Positions 1 through 9,220 of a stretch of DNA of 36,656 nucleotides are shown piece after piece; positions within the stretch are counted from its first letter, which is position 1, and each line of letters starts with the position of its first letter. This stretch comes from Alphaproteobacteria bacterium (GTDB lineage Bacteria > Pseudomonadota > Alphaproteobacteria > Rhizobiales > Hyphomicrobiaceae). The stretch covers positions 1-36,656 of the forward strand of contig JAGVSR010000009.1 in NCBI GenBank assembly GCA_019137195.1, read 5' to 3'. Below the pieces are notes generated by a model. It made no database searches. It was not told where the DNA came from and saw nothing but the letters and a program-made list of their open reading frames with translations. Made by a program: the position numbers and the translations under genes.

Positions 1-1490
1 AGGTTCCGGTCGAGGAAGCGCGGCTCGGTGAACGACAGGTCAATCTGGAAGCGCTCGAACGAGCCGCCGACCTTCAGCGCCAAGTACTGGCCGTTTCCGA
101 GCAGGTTGCGCTCCGTGATCGACACGTCGCCGATGACGCCTTCCGCCGTCGAGTAACCGGCACCGAACGACAGCTCGCCGGTGGACTGCTCGACGAGCTC
201 GACGTCGAGAACGACGCGATCGGGAGCCGAACCCTGGCGGCGCTTGATCTCGACCGACTTGAAGAAGCCGAGGCCCTGCAGGCGCTTCTTGGCGCGATCG
301 ACCATCATCGGATTGTAGGCGTCGCCCTCGGCGAGACGGAACTCGCGGCGAATGACGTAGTCCTTGGTGCGCTCGTTGCCGGATACGTTGATGCGCTCGA
401 TATAGATGCGCGGGCCCTCGTCGATGACGTAGGCGATTGCGATGGTCTTGCTGGCAAGGTCCGGCGTTGCCCGCGGGCGGACGCGCGCGAAGGCGAAGCC
501 CATCTCGGACGTCTGCAACGTCAGCTTCTCGGCCGTCTTGTCGATGTCCGCAGCGTTGTACGTGTCGCCGCTTTCGGTCAGCACGTACCCGTTGAGCAGA
601 TTCGGATCGAGGCCGGGCATCTGGCTCTCGATGGTGATCGCGCCGAAATCATAGAGCTCACCTTCTTCGATGGCAAAGTTGACGAAGAAGCCGGAGCCAT
701 CGCGATCGAGCTCGGCGTTGGCAGCGACGACGCGGACGTCGGCATAGCCGTTCTTGAGGTAGTACTGCCGAAGAAGCTCGCGATCGAGGGAGAGGCGATC
801 AGGGTCGTAGACGCTGGTGCCCTTGAGGAAGTCGAACCAGCCGGATTGCGAGGTCGAGATGATGTCGCGCAGTTGCGAATCGGTAAACGCGTTGTTGCCG
901 GTGAAGTTGATCCCCTTCACCTTGGTGGCGTTGCCTTCGGTGATCTCGAACACGAGGTTGACGCGGTTCTGCTCGAGCTCGATCAGCTTCGGCTCGACAG
1001 AAGCCGCAAAGCGGCCCTGACGGCGATAGACGTCGAGAATGCGCTGCACGTCGCCCTGCACCTTGGCGCGGGTGAAGACGGAGCGCGGCTTCAGTTGAAC
1101 CTCGTTCCTCAGCGTGTCGGTGTCGACCTCACTGTTGCCTTCGAAGGCAACCTGGTTGACGACCGGGTTCTCGGCCACGCTGACGACGACGGTCGAACCT
1201 TCCTGGTAAATGTCGACGTTCTGGAACAGGCCGGTGCCGAACAGCGCCTTGACGGAGCGGTCAGCCTTGCCGGCGTCGTAACTGTCGCCGACGGAGAATT
1301 GCAGGTAGGAGCGAATGGTCTCGGGCTCGACGCGGCCGTTACCCTGGACCTCGATGCTCTTGATCGCGCCTTGAGCGAGAGCGGGCGTCGGGAAGGTGAG
1401 CGATCCCATGGCCACTGCCATCGGTACCGCGAGCGCCATTAGGCAAACAACGCGCCTCACCAACGGCGACATGATCCGTAACAACCCCAT
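1..1490 (-). CDS. bamA: Outer membrane protein assembly factor BamA (partial, C-terminus off window)
   Basis: This gene encodes the Omp85-family core of the BAM complex, which folds and inserts beta-barrel proteins into the outer membrane. I translated it by hand from the ATG at 1490. It begins MGLLRIMSPLVRRVV and has a hydrophobic signal peptide ending near PALAQ (about residue 39). About 496 residues are visible. They cover the POTRA repeats (starting IKSIEVQGNGRVEPETI) and the start of the barrel (FGAGYSTAEGVIGDVSITER, then the LSFTEPRF motif). The remaining roughly 270-300 barrel residues lie beyond position 1. A purine-rich GAGAGGG lies about 11 nt before the start. It is the last gene of the rseP cluster in this window but is separated from rseP by 430 nt, so it may have its own promoter. 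The family assignment is firm; the exact start is less so. Confidence 0.95.
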   Translation of the reverse strand, partial: MGLLRIMSPLVRRVVCLMALAVPMAVAMGSLTFPTPALAQGAIKSIEVQGNGRVEPETIRSYLQFSVGDSYDAGKADRSVKALFGTGLFQNVDIYQEGSTVVVSVAENPVVNQVAFEGNSEVDTDTLRNEVQLKPRSVFTRAKVQGDVQRILDVYRRQGRFAASVEPKLIELEQNRVNLVFEITEGNATKVKGINFTGNNAFTDSQLRDIISTSQSGWFDFLKGTSVYDPDRLSLDRELLRQYYLKNGYADVRVVAANAELDRDGSGFFVNFAIEEGELYDFGAITIESQMPGLDPNLLNGYVLTESGDTYNAADIDKTAEKLTLQTSEMGFAFARVRPRATPDLASKTIAIAYVIDEGPRIYIERINVSGNERTKDYVIRREFRLAEGDAYNPMMVDRAKKRLQGLGFFKSVEIKRRQGSAPDRVVLDVELVEQSTGELSFGAGYSTAEGVIGDVSITERNLLGNGQYLALKVGGSFERFQIDLSFTEPRFLDRN

Positions 1491-1919
1491 ATTCGGATCT
1501 GCCCTCTCTTTGCCGGCCCCCCAAGGAGACAGCGTGACCGACCGGCGGGGTCACCTGCCTTCGTTTCTTCCGCCGCCTCTGTTCCGAGGCGTCCTCGGCG
1601 CGTCACGCCATGTCCCTGGCGCGCACTGCCTCTTATCGGCAACCGCAGATCGGTTCAACGCAGCGAAAGACCGCGATGCACCGTTATCCCCGAATCCGAA
1701 CTCCCATCAGATCCCGGTCACCCCTCTGAGCTTTTAACGATTCAGCAAGCGTTCGGGAAGTGGCAAGAATACGTCAGGTGGCTTGATTCGGACGGTCATA
1801 AAGCAGCCACTTTTCCACAGGCCGGCCGTCATCTTTGAGCTCTCGCCGAACGCCGTTTTGCCAGCACCGGCACGCATCCGATTTCATGAACGGCCCCAAT
1901 GACTAATCCCGACACGCGG
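1491..1919. other. Intergenic region between rseP and bamA, no gene seen
   Basis: This stretch of 429 nt lies between the rseP stop and the bamA start. Reading frames in it are short, lack ribosome-binding sites and do not resemble known proteins. A weak inverted repeat (GGCCCCAA at about 1892 and TTGGGGGCC near 1927) straddles the rseP stop but has no T-run. I could not find a convincing sigma70-type promoter. The length suggests a promoter for bamA, which is inference only. Confidence 0.5.
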
Positions 1920-3365
1920 TCAGCAGTTGGGGGCCGCTTGGACAGGGCCGTCAGAGAGCACGCCGGACGTCCGTCCGATCCGGAACAAATCGTTCGAGAA
2001 CGCGACCAGCATGATGGTGAGGACGCCCGCCAGTCCGAAGCGGAAAAAGGCCTCCTGTACGGCCGGGCTCAGCGGCCGGCGTCGGATGGCCTCAAGCGCG
2101 TAGAACACAAGGTGACCACCGTCGAGCAAGGGAATCGGCAACAGGTTGAGAAGTCCGATGTTGGCGGAGAAGAACGCCATCAGCGCGAAAACGTCCTCCC
2201 AGCCATAGCCGACCGCCCGCGCGGTTACCTGCGCCATGAGGATCGGGCCGCCCACCTGCTCGATCGGCTGCCGACCGATGAAGATGTCGCGTAAACCGGC
2301 ATAGGCCTGGACCAGCATGTCGCCGGTCGAGGCGATCCCGCGCGACAGCCCCTCGGCGAGGCCGACCGGGCGTGGCGGCAGTGGAGCCGGACCGATTCCG
2401 ATGCGACCGACGCACGTCGTCTCGCCCGTGCGCTTTTCTGCCGGCTTGCTGACGGGGGTGACGGGAATCTCTGAGGCGACGCCGTCGCGAACGACGCTGA
2501 TCGTGAGCGGCTTGCCCGGGCTATTGTTGATGATGTCGGCCACCTGGTCGAACGAAACGATCTCCTGGCCATCGATCGCGCGCACGACGTCTCCGACCTT
2601 GAATCCCGCCTTCTCGGCCGGAAAGTCGGGCACGATCTCGCCGATCTCCGGCCGCGTCGCCGGGCTGATCCCGATGTCGCCGATCTTTTGTTTCAGGCCC
2701 AGGCTGTCCTTCGGCTCACGGGCGAGCGGGGTGACCTCGATCACCGACGTCCGTCCGCCGCGCTCGATCTCGAACCTCAGCGGCCGCCCCGGACTGGTGA
2801 TAACGGCCTTAGTTATTTCATTGTAATCGCTGATCTTATTTCCGTCGATTGCGACCACGCGGTCGCCCGGCTCGAAGCCCGCCTTGGCAGCCGGCATGTT
2901 GGGGACAACGATGGCGACGACCGGCGCCACAGAGCGCACGCCGATTGCGACGTTGAGGACGGTGTAAATCGCGGCCGCCAGCACGAAGTTGGCGAAGGGT
3001 CCGGCGAACACGACCGCGGCCCGCTGCCAGACGGGCTTCAGTTGGAAAGCACCGTGGCGCTCCTCCTCGGTGAGGCTCTCGAGCACCTCCCCCGAGGGAG
3101 CGCTGGCCGCATTGGCGTCGTCGAGGAACTTGACGTAGCCCCCGAGCGGAATGGCCGCGATGCGCCACCGCGTGCCCTTGCTGTCGACGCGCGACCAAAG
3201 CTCCGGGCCAAAGCCGATCGAGAACGCCTTGACCGTGACACCGCACCAGCGGGCGACCAGAAAGTGCCCCATCTCATGCACGAACACGACCACCGTGAGC
3301 ACGAACAGGAACGGGACAACGTAGGTTAGGCTCGACGTCACCGTCCCGATGAGCTCACTGAGCAT
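1920..3365 (-). CDS. rseP: Site-2 intramembrane zinc metalloprotease RseP/MmpA
   Basis: This is a 481-residue inner-membrane M50 protease that cleaves substrates within the membrane, such as anti-sigma factors and remnant signal peptides. The zinc-binding motif HEMGH is at residues 30-34 in the first membrane helix. The third ligand motif LLDGGH places Asp at about 415, and the NIGLLNLLPIP segment (402-412) is the usual approach to it. Two PDZ domains lie between them, with ligand-loop/turn motifs AAKAGFEPGDRVVAIDG (159-175) and AEKAGFKVGDVVRAIDG (250-266). These resemble each other and suggest an internal duplication. The protein is slightly longer than E. coli RseP (about 450). It lies between dxr and bamA, the usual alphaproteobacterial order, which ties envelope quality control to barrel assembly. 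Confidence 0.95.
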   Translation of the reverse strand: MLSELIGTVTSSLTYVVPFLFVLTVVVFVHEMGHFLVARWCGVTVKAFSIGFGPELWSRVDSKGTRWRIAAIPLGGYVKFLDDANAASAPSGEVLESLTEEERHGAFQLKPVWQRAAVVFAGPFANFVLAAAIYTVLNVAIGVRSVAPVVAIVVPNMPAAKAGFEPGDRVVAIDGNKISDYNEITKAVITSPGRPLRFEIERGGRTSVIEVTPLAREPKDSLGLKQKIGDIGISPATRPEIGEIVPDFPAEKAGFKVGDVVRAIDGQEIVSFDQVADIINNSPGKPLTISVVRDGVASEIPVTPVSKPAEKRTGETTCVGRIGIGPAPLPPRPVGLAEGLSRGIASTGDMLVQAYAGLRDIFIGRQPIEQVGGPILMAQVTARAVGYGWEDVFALMAFFSANIGLLNLLPIPLLDGGHLVFYALEAIRRRPLSPAVQEAFFRFGLAGVLTIMLVAFSNDLFRIGRTSGVLSDGPVQAAPNC

Positions 3366-3464
3366 TCAGATCGTCTCCTGATTGCGACGGCGGCCAGTAA
3401 CGCCTCAGCGAGCCGGCCACTCGACGGCACGGCCGGCGAGAACGGCGGTACTCCGCCACAGACC

Positions 3465-4703
3465 TCACGCCTGCAGCAGCCGCTCCGCGAGGCGCCTCGC
3501 CTCGCGGTCGACCGATAGCACATCATCAAGGCTTACTGGGGTTAAGAAAAGCTCACGTGGCTCGGCCGCCGCGAGTGTTTTCTCAACCAGATTCGCGATG
3601 CCGCCGAAGGGGATGCGCCCGGCGAGAAATGCGGCGACGGCCACCTCGTTGGCTGCGTTCAGGACCGCCGGGGCGCTTCCTCCTCTCTGCAACGCACCCT
3701 TGGCCAGGGTCAGGCAGGGAAAGCGGGCCTCGTCGGGCGGCTCGAAGGTGAGGGTGCCGACCTTGGCCAGGTCGAGCCTCTCGACGGGGGCCTCCATGCG
3801 CGCCGGCCACGCCAGCGCGACCGCGATCGGCGTGCGCATGTCGGGGGCAGCGAGTTGGGCGAGCAGCGAGCCGTCCTTGTACTGCACGAGGCAATGGATG
3901 ATCGACTGCGGGTGGACCACGGCGTCGAGCTGGCGGGCCTCGACCGGAAACAGATGGTAGGCCTCGATCAGCTCCAGCCCCTTGTTCATCAAGGTCGCGG
4001 AATCGATCGTGATTTTTGCCCCCATCGACCAGTTGGGATGACACAGTGCCTGCTCTGCGGTGGCGGCCGCTATACGTGCCGGGCTCCAGGTTCGGAACGG
4101 CCCGCCGGAGGCGGTAAGAGTTATCTTCTCGATCGAGCCGGCGTCGGCACCGGCGAGCACCTGGAAGGCCGCAGAGTGCTCGCTGTCGACGGGTACCAGC
4201 TCGGAGCCACAGCGAGCGATCTCGGCCAGGAAAACGGAGCCAGCGGAAACGAGGCACTCCTTGTTGGCGAGGGCCACCCTGCAGCCCTGACGGGCTGCTG
4301 CGAACGTAGGCGCGAGGCCGGCGGCGCCGACAATCGCCGCTACCACACAGTCAGCCGGAAGGCTCGCCGCCTCGATCATCGCCGCGGGGCCTGCCCCTGC
4401 CCTGATGCCGGTGCCGGCGAGCCGCTCCGAAAGCTCGGGAAATGCGGCCTCGTCGCAGACTGCGGCGAAACGGGCCCGGTGCCGGATCGCGAGCTCGGCC
4501 AGCTTGGCCGCGCTCCTGGCCGCCGTAAGCGCGACGACCTCGAATGCATCCGGGTCACGCCCGATCAGGTCCAGCGTCGAGGTACCGATCGACCCGGTCG
4601 CACCGAGGACGGAAAGGCGCTTGACGCACCCGCCGCGGAGCGCAGGCGATGCGGTGGGCCGGGCGCAATTGGTGTCGACGGTCATGGAGATCATTCTGTT
4701 CAT
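3465..4703 (-). CDS. dxr: 1-deoxy-D-xylulose-5-phosphate reductoisomerase
   Basis: Dxr converts DXP to 2-C-methyl-D-erythritol 4-phosphate with NADPH, the committing step of the MEP isoprenoid pathway, in the cytosol. The NADPH-binding motif LGATGSIGTSTLDLI begins at about residue 33. The metal ligands are visible as D173 and E175 in PVDSEHSAAF and E244 in MNKGLELIEAYHLF. The flexible-loop region WSMGAK and the VVHPQSIIH motif follow. At 412 residues it is a little longer than the usual 385-400 because about 26 residues precede the Rossmann strand. In-frame ATGs at 4703, 4694 and 4685 are all possible starts, and no strong Shine-Dalgarno decides between them. It sits 67 nt downstream of cdsA and about 100 nt upstream of rseP. 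Its product supplies precursors used by UppS encoded just upstream. Confidence 0.95.
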   Translation of the reverse strand: MNRMISMTVDTNCARPTASPALRGGCVKRLSVLGATGSIGTSTLDLIGRDPDAFEVVALTAARSAAKLAELAIRHRARFAAVCDEAAFPELSERLAGTGIRAGAGPAAMIEAASLPADCVVAAIVGAAGLAPTFAAARQGCRVALANKECLVSAGSVFLAEIARCGSELVPVDSEHSAAFQVLAGADAGSIEKITLTASGGPFRTWSPARIAAATAEQALCHPNWSMGAKITIDSATLMNKGLELIEAYHLFPVEARQLDAVVHPQSIIHCLVQYKDGSLLAQLAAPDMRTPIAVALAWPARMEAPVERLDLAKVGTLTFEPPDEARFPCLTLAKGALQRGGSAPAVLNAANEVAVAAFLAGRIPFGGIANLVEKTLAAAEPRELFLTPVSLDDVLSVDREARRLAERLLQA

Positions 4704-4770
4704 GGACCGCGGGGTCTCGTCCAGCCCTGGATCAGAAACGTGCTATCCCGCCGCGGCTGCCGCCGCGGGC

Positions 4771-5640
4771 CTAGCGATTGAACAGGAGCGTCGCCGCCGG
4801 GGCTGCCGGGCCGCTGAACAGGGCATAGAGGGCCGCGGCCACAGCCGCCGCCACGATGCCGTCGGCACGATCCATGAAGCCGCCATGACCAGGAATGAGC
4901 GCACTCGCGTCCTTGACCCCGAACGAACGCTTGAGTGCCGACTCGGCGAGATCTCCCGCCTGGGCGACGATGCCGAGCATGAAACCGGTGGCCCCGAGCG
5001 GGACGGCCGACGTTCCCACCACAGCGCTGAACAGCGCTCCGGCGAGAGCGCCCGCGCTGACCCCACCGACAAATCCCGACCAAGTCTTGTTGGGCGAGAC
5101 GGCGGGCCATAGTTTCGGGCCGCCGATCAGGCGTCCGCACACGTAGGCGAACGTGTCGGTGGCAGCCACCACGACGAAAAGGAACAGAACGGCCCAAGCT
5201 CCCCACGGCAAATCGCTGCGGAACCAGAGCAGCGCCACGGCCGGAAGTCCCGTGTAGAGCACACCTGTGGCCGACACGAGCGACCGGTTGCCGATCTCGA
5301 GGGCGAGCACGATGCAGGCGCCGCCGATCACGGCGGCGAGACCTAGCGCCGCGAGCCCTGCACTCGATAGGGCAATGGCGAGGACGGTCGAGGCGGCATG
5401 CACGACGAGCGCAACGTCGAGAGATCCCGTGCGCACGACGCGGGCCCACTCCCAGCACATGAGAAGGCCGATGACGAGCACGAGCACCGCAAACGGCATA
5501 ACGCCGCTCCAAGTCAGCAGGCCCGTGACGACCGCGAGCGCAACTCCAGCCACGAGACGCGGCTTCAGGTCCGACGAGCCGGGACGCGGCAGCCGGGTCC
5601 CAGGCGCGTTGTCGGGAGCCCCCTCCATCCCCGTGCTCAC
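4771..5640 (-). CDS. cdsA: Phosphatidate cytidylyltransferase (CDP-diglyceride synthase)
   Basis: CdsA makes CDP-diacylglycerol from phosphatidic acid and CTP in the inner membrane, feeding all phospholipid head-group pathways. The 289-residue protein is very hydrophobic with about seven or eight membrane segments. It carries the family signature near its C-terminus, read as LKRSFGVKDASALIPGHGG followed by FMDRADG. The start used is GTG at 5640, which overlaps the uppS stop by four bases (GTGA) and implies translational coupling. An ATG twelve bases further in (MEGAPDN) is an alternative. The order uppS-cdsA-dxr is the standard one in proteobacteria. Confidence 0.95.
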   Translation of the reverse strand: MSTGMEGAPDNAPGTRLPRPGSSDLKPRLVAGVALAVVTGLLTWSGVMPFAVLVLVIGLLMCWEWARVVRTGSLDVALVVHAASTVLAIALSSAGLAALGLAAVIGGACIVLALEIGNRSLVSATGVLYTGLPAVALLWFRSDLPWGAWAVLFLFVVVAATDTFAYVCGRLIGGPKLWPAVSPNKTWSGFVGGVSAGALAGALFSAVVGTSAVPLGATGFMLGIVAQAGDLAESALKRSFGVKDASALIPGHGGFMDRADGIVAAAVAAALYALFSGPAAPAATLLFNR

Positions 5641-6407
5641 GCGGTCGAGCGGCGCGTCAGCCCGCCGAAGCGCCGGTCGCGCGCGGCATAGCTCTCGATC
5701 GCCTCGGCGAGCGCCTCACGGCCGAAATCGGGCCAGCAGATGTCCATGAACATGAGCTCGGTATAGGCCGCCTGCCACAAAAGGAAATTGGAGAGACGCA
5801 TCTCTCCCGAGGTGCGGATCAGGAGATCGGGGTCGGGCAGGTCGGCGGTCGAAAGTGCGCAGGAGAAGCGGGCGCTGTCGATGTCTGCGGGCGTCAGCTT
5901 GCCGGCGGCAACCTCAGCGGCGAGGCGCTGCGCAGCGCGCACGATCTCTCCGCGCGAGCCGTAGTTGAAAGCAATGACCAGGGTCAGCGCCGTGTTGCCT
6001 TGCGTGAGTTCCACGCCCTCGTCGATGAGCGTCATGAGTTCGGGGTCGACCCGGTCGCGCTCGCCGATCACCTTGATCCGTACGTTCTGCCGGTGCAGCT
6101 CGACGAGGTCGGCGCGGATGAAGCGCTTCATGAGCCCCATCAGGTCGTCGATCTCCTCGATCGGCCGCGACCAGTTCTCGGACGAGAAGCTGTAGATCGT
6201 CAGATACTCGATGCCGAGCTCGATCGCAGCCTTGACGGTGCGCCGTACTGCTTCCACCCCGGCCCGATGCCCGAGCGCCCGCGGCAATCCGCGTGCGGCC
6301 GCCCAGCGGCCGTTGCCGTCCATGATGATCGCGACGTGGCGCGGCCCGAAGTTGCCGCCCCCTGCGCCACGAGCCGCGCGGTCTCTCTTTTCTGATGTCC
6401 CCGGCAA
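5637..6407 (-). CDS. uppS: Undecaprenyl diphosphate synthase (cis-prenyltransferase)
   Basis: UppS condenses isopentenyl diphosphate units onto farnesyl diphosphate in cis configuration to make the C55 lipid carrier for peptidoglycan and polysaccharide export. The 256-residue protein has the catalytic motif AIIMDGNGRWA with Asp at residue 30, the SSENWSRP motif, and the C-terminal block RTSGEMRLSNFLLWQ followed by AYTELMF. The N-terminal 20 residues are charged and glycine-rich and may be unstructured. The gene lies 64 nt downstream of frr and overlaps cdsA by four bases, so it is likely co-transcribed with both. Confidence 0.96.
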   Translation of the reverse strand: MPGTSEKRDRAARGAGGGNFGPRHVAIIMDGNGRWAAARGLPRALGHRAGVEAVRRTVKAAIELGIEYLTIYSFSSENWSRPIEEIDDLMGLMKRFIRADLVELHRQNVRIKVIGERDRVDPELMTLIDEGVELTQGNTALTLVIAFNYGSRGEIVRAAQRLAAEVAAGKLTPADIDSARFSCALSTADLPDPDLLIRTSGEMRLSNFLLWQAAYTELMFMDICWPDFGREALAEAIESYAARDRRFGGLTRRSTA

Positions 6408-6471
6408 GGCTTTGGGTATCCTTAAAGGCAGACGCTCTGCACTCGTGCCGAACGGCCGGCAGCGGCTTCAA

Positions 6472-7035
6472 TTAGACTTTCTGAATCTCGGTCTCCTTGG
6501 CCGCCAACGTCTGGTCGATCTCCTTGATCAACTTGTCGGTCAGCTCCTGGACCTTGGCCGAGGCCTTGTGATGCTCGTCCTGGCTCATCTTGCCATCCTT
6601 CTCGAGCTTCTTGAGAAGGTCCATGGCGTCGCGGCGCACGTTGCGAACAGTGATGCGGTGGGCCTCGGCGAACTTGTGGGCCTGCTTGACGAGCTCCTGG
6701 CGGCGCTCCGCGGTCGGCGCCGGCAACGGCAGCCGGATGATGGCACCGTCGACGATCGGATTGACGCCGAGGTTCGCTTCGCGCAGCGCCTTGTCGACCG
6801 ACTGAACATTGGAGCGGTCCCACACTTGAACCGTGATCATGCGCGGCTCGGGAACGCTGACGGTCGCAACCTGGTTGATCGGCATCTTGGAGCCGTAGAC
6901 ATTGACATGCACGGTATCGAGCAGGTGAGCGCTGGCGCGGCCCGTTCGCAGGCCCGACAGCTCGCGCTTCAGAGCCTCGTGCGAAGCGCGCATGCGCTTC
7001 TCGATCTCGTTGATATCGTAGGCGGTCAGAGACAT
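6472..7035 (-). CDS. frr: Ribosome recycling factor
   Basis: RRF, with EF-G, splits post-termination ribosomes. The start chosen is the ATG at 7035, giving MSLTAYDINEIEKRM and 187 residues, the usual family length. A frame extending 16 codons further upstream would be too long and adds residues that do not look like RRF. Recognisable family stretches are LRTGRASAHLLDTVHVNVYG, the PINQVATVSVPEPR block and the C-terminal helix with VRNVRRDAMDLLKK. AAGGA lies about 12 nt before the start. It follows pyrH by 81 nt, the normal pyrH-frr order. Confidence 0.96.
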   Translation of the reverse strand: MSLTAYDINEIEKRMRASHEALKRELSGLRTGRASAHLLDTVHVNVYGSKMPINQVATVSVPEPRMITVQVWDRSNVQSVDKALREANLGVNPIVDGAIIRLPLPAPTAERRQELVKQAHKFAEAHRITVRNVRRDAMDLLKKLEKDGKMSQDEHHKASAKVQELTDKLIKEIDQTLAAKETEIQKV

Positions 7036-7116
7036 CGCTTCTTCAATTCCTTCCCAATCGGGCCGAGCTACCTCGAGTTGCATGCGCCAAGCGCATGCGG
7101 ACAGAACGTCGGCGGC

Positions 7117-7842
7117 TTATCCTTCTATGACCGTCGACCGGGCCGTACCCCTCAGCACCTTCAATAGATTCCCCTGCTCCTCGATCGATAGCACAATTAC
7201 CGGAAGTCGATTATCGCGGGCAAGCGCGATCGCGGCCCCGTCCATGACCTTGAGGTCGCGTGCGAGGACCTCGGAGTACGTCAGCCTGTCGTAGCGGGTG
7301 GCGGCCGGGTCCTTTTTGGGATCGGCGGAGTAGACGCCGTCCACCTGGGTCGCCTTGGCGACCGCCCCGCAATCCATCTCGATGGCACGCAAGGTCGCGG
7401 CGGTGTCGGTGGTGAAGAACGGATTGCCGGTGCCGGCGCCGAACACCACCACCCTGCCCTTGGCCAAGTGGTCGAGGGCCTTGGGCCGGACGTAGCTTTC
7501 GCAGACCGTCGGCATCGGAATGGCCGACATGACGCGGGCGGGTTGTCCAGCCTTCTCGAGCGCTCCCTGGAGCGCGAGCGCATTCATGACGGTCGCCAGC
7601 ATGCCCATGTAGTCGGCCGTCGCGCGCTCCATGCCGGAGGCCGCACCCGCCATGCCGCGGAAGATGTTGCCCCCGCCAACCACGATCGCAATCTCGCACC
7701 CGGCATTGACAGCCTCGGCCACGTCGCGGGCAAGCCGGTCGGCAACGGCCATGTCGATGCCGTACTGGCCCTTGCCCATCAGGGCCTCGCCCGAGAGCTT
7801 CAAGAGCAGGCGCTTGTACTTGAGGTCCGTCTTGTCCGGCAT
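7117..7842 (-). CDS. pyrH: UMP kinase
   Basis: PyrH phosphorylates UMP to UDP in pyrimidine nucleotide synthesis and is usually hexameric, with GTP and UTP control. The start chosen is the ATG at 7842 ([20 protein letters not shown]), preceded by GAGAGGACAGC, a good ribosome-binding site. This gives 241 residues, the normal length. Further upstream in-frame starts would add 45 residues with no family match. Motifs seen are KLSGEALMG (phosphate binding), [10 protein letters not shown], the [15 protein letters not shown] nucleotide-binding block and [12 protein letters not shown] near the C-terminus. It lies downstream of tsf, separated from it by a terminator-like hairpin. Confidence 0.96.
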   Translation of the reverse strand: MPDKTDLKYKRLLLKLSGEALMGKGQYGIDMAVADRLARDVAEAVNAGCEIAIVVGGGNIFRGMAGAASGMERATADYMGMLATVMNALALQGALEKAGQPARVMSAIPMPTVCESYVRPKALDHLAKGRVVVFGAGTGNPFFTTDTAATLRAIEMDCGAVAKATQVDGVYSADPKKDPAATRYDRLTYSEVLARDLKVMDGAAIALARDNRLPVIVLSIEEQGNLLKVLRGTARSTVIEG

Positions 7843-7975
7843 GCTGTCCTCTCGCTCGCCCCGGCCGTCGGGACCGGGCGAGCAACCTATGCGCCCGAGT
7901 CCCCCCGTCTGCCTAGTCGCCATTTTGCGGACGTTTAGGAATGAGTTTCCGTCATTGCGCGGGTCTTTCCGCAAC

Positions 7976-8006
7976 AAAGCCGGCCCCGCGTGCGGGGGCC
8001 GGCTTT
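7976..8006 (-). terminator. GC-rich hairpin after tsf, likely terminator or attenuator
   Basis: On the minus strand an almost perfect stem, AAAGCCGGCCCCCGC pairing with GCGGGGCCGGCTTT and one bulged base, begins 27 nt after the tsf stop. The 3' arm ends in TTTG, a short T-run. It lies between tsf and pyrH and so could partly uncouple the rpsB-tsf unit from the pyrH-frr-uppS unit. The weak T-tract makes partial termination more likely than complete termination; that is inference. Confidence 0.75.
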
Positions 8007-8033
8007 CGAGGTAACGACAACCAAAGCAGCGCC

Positions 8034-9098
8034 TTACTTCTTCTTACCCTTGGAGGCCGGCTTGCCCTCCTTCTTGGCGTCCGCGGCCTTCTTCGGCTCC
8101 TCCTTGGCCGGGGCGGCCGCCGGAGCGGCGGCTGCGGCCGGGGCCGACTGAGCCGCGGCGCCAACGGTCTTGGCGACCTCGGCGGCGAAGTCCTCCTGCT
8201 TCTTCTCGATGCCCTCGCCGAGCGCAAAGCGGTAGAAGCCGGTGATCTTGATCGGTTCGCCGGACTCCTTCTCGGCCTGCTTGATGGCCTCGGCGACCGA
8301 GGCCTTGCCGTCGAGCACGTAGATCTGCTGCATCAGCACGGCCTGACCGAAGAACTCCTTGCGCAGACGCCCCTCGCTTGCCTTGGCCAGGATCTCGTCC
8401 GACTTGCCCGCGTTCTTGGGATCTTGCTTGGCCTGCTCGACATAGATCGCACGCTCGCGGTCGATGACCTCCTTGGGCAGGTCCTCGACGTTGACGACAA
8501 GCGGGTTGGCGGCGGCAATGTGCATGGCGAGCTGACGGCCGAACTCGGTGAGCTTGGCATTGTCGCCGAGCCCCTCGACGGCAACCACGACGCCGATTTT
8601 GCCGAGCCCCTCGGCAGCCTTGTTGTGGATGTAGGCGGCGACGATGCCGTCCTTCACGGTGAGCGCCGCCGTACGGCGCACGCCCATGTTCTCGCCGATG
8701 GTGGCGATAGCGTCCTTGACTTGCGCCTCGACCGTGTGACCCGTGCCCGGATACTTGGCGGCGAGCAGGTTGGCGAGCACGCCGCCAGCGGCCGGCGCCA
8801 GCGAGGCGATCTTCTGCACCATATCCTGGAACTGGTCGTTCCGGGCCACGAAGTCGGTCTCTGAGTTGACCTCGACGAGGGCGCCCGCCTTCCCGGTCGA
8901 GACGACGCCGATGAGGCCCTGCGCGGCGACGCGGTCCGATTTCTTGGCGGCCTTGGAGAGGCCCTTCTTGCGCAGGAGGTCGACCGCGGCGTCCATGTCG
9001 CCGCCGGTCTCGGCGAGCGCGTTCTTGCAGTCCATCATGCCGGCGCCCGTCTTGTCGCGCAGGTCCTTGACCATGGCTGCGGTGATGTTGGTGGTCAT
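8034..9098 (-). CDS. tsf: Elongation factor Ts with Ala/Lys-rich C-terminal tail
   Basis: EF-Ts exchanges GDP for GTP on EF-Tu. The N-terminal UBA-like domain ([20 protein letters not shown] with MMDCKNAL) and the core motif [13 protein letters not shown] are clear, as is the dimerisation/core region ending in [12 protein letters not shown]. The family core ends near residue 305. The last 50 residues are a low-complexity tail of Ala, Pro and Lys ([18 protein letters not shown], then KK/KE-rich, ending KGKKK). The full length of 354 exceeds the usual approximately 307 in alphaproteobacteria. The gene follows rpsB by 122 nt, the conserved rpsB-tsf pair. Confidence 0.96.
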   Translation of the reverse strand: MTTNITAAMVKDLRDKTGAGMMDCKNALAETGGDMDAAVDLLRKKGLSKAAKKSDRVAAQGLIGVVSTGKAGALVEVNSETDFVARNDQFQDMVQKIASLAPAAGGVLANLLAAKYPGTGHTVEAQVKDAIATIGENMGVRRTAALTVKDGIVAAYIHNKAAEGLGKIGVVVAVEGLGDNAKLTEFGRQLAMHIAAANPLVVNVEDLPKEVIDRERAIYVEQAKQDPKNAGKSDEILAKASEGRLRKEFFGQAVLMQQIYVLDGKASVAEAIKQAEKESGEPIKITGFYRFALGEGIEKKQEDFAAEVAKTVGAAAQSAPAAAAAPAAAPAKEEPKKAADAKKEGKPASKGKKK

Positions 9099-9135
9099 GG
9101 GAGATCCTTTCGGGAGGATGCGTGAGATCGTGAAA

Positions 9136-9208
9136 CGTGAGTGGCGAGGCCGCTAATGGGTCGGGAACGGAGACCCGATGGGTCACCGCTCACCAGACAC
9201 CACTCACG
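9136..9208. repeat. Inverted repeat between rpsB and tsf
   Basis: A perfect 9-bp inverted repeat (CGTGAGTGG at 9136-9144, CCACTCACG at 9200-9208) encloses a second imperfect stem (ATGGGTC with GACCCGAT). It fills most of the 122-nt rpsB-tsf spacer. There is no T-run, so it does not look like an intrinsic terminator. It may be a short dispersed palindrome or an mRNA-stabilising or attenuating structure in the rpsB-tsf transcript. Confidence 0.6.
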
Positions 9209-9220
9209 GCCTCACGACCG

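Noticed and set aside
846-1442. Long plus-strand frame (about 198 residues) opposite bamA
   Set aside because: It is the complement of a clear BamA coding region. Its composition (Asp/Arg/Val/Leu-rich) is typical of antisense frames in GC-rich genes, and it has no domain match.
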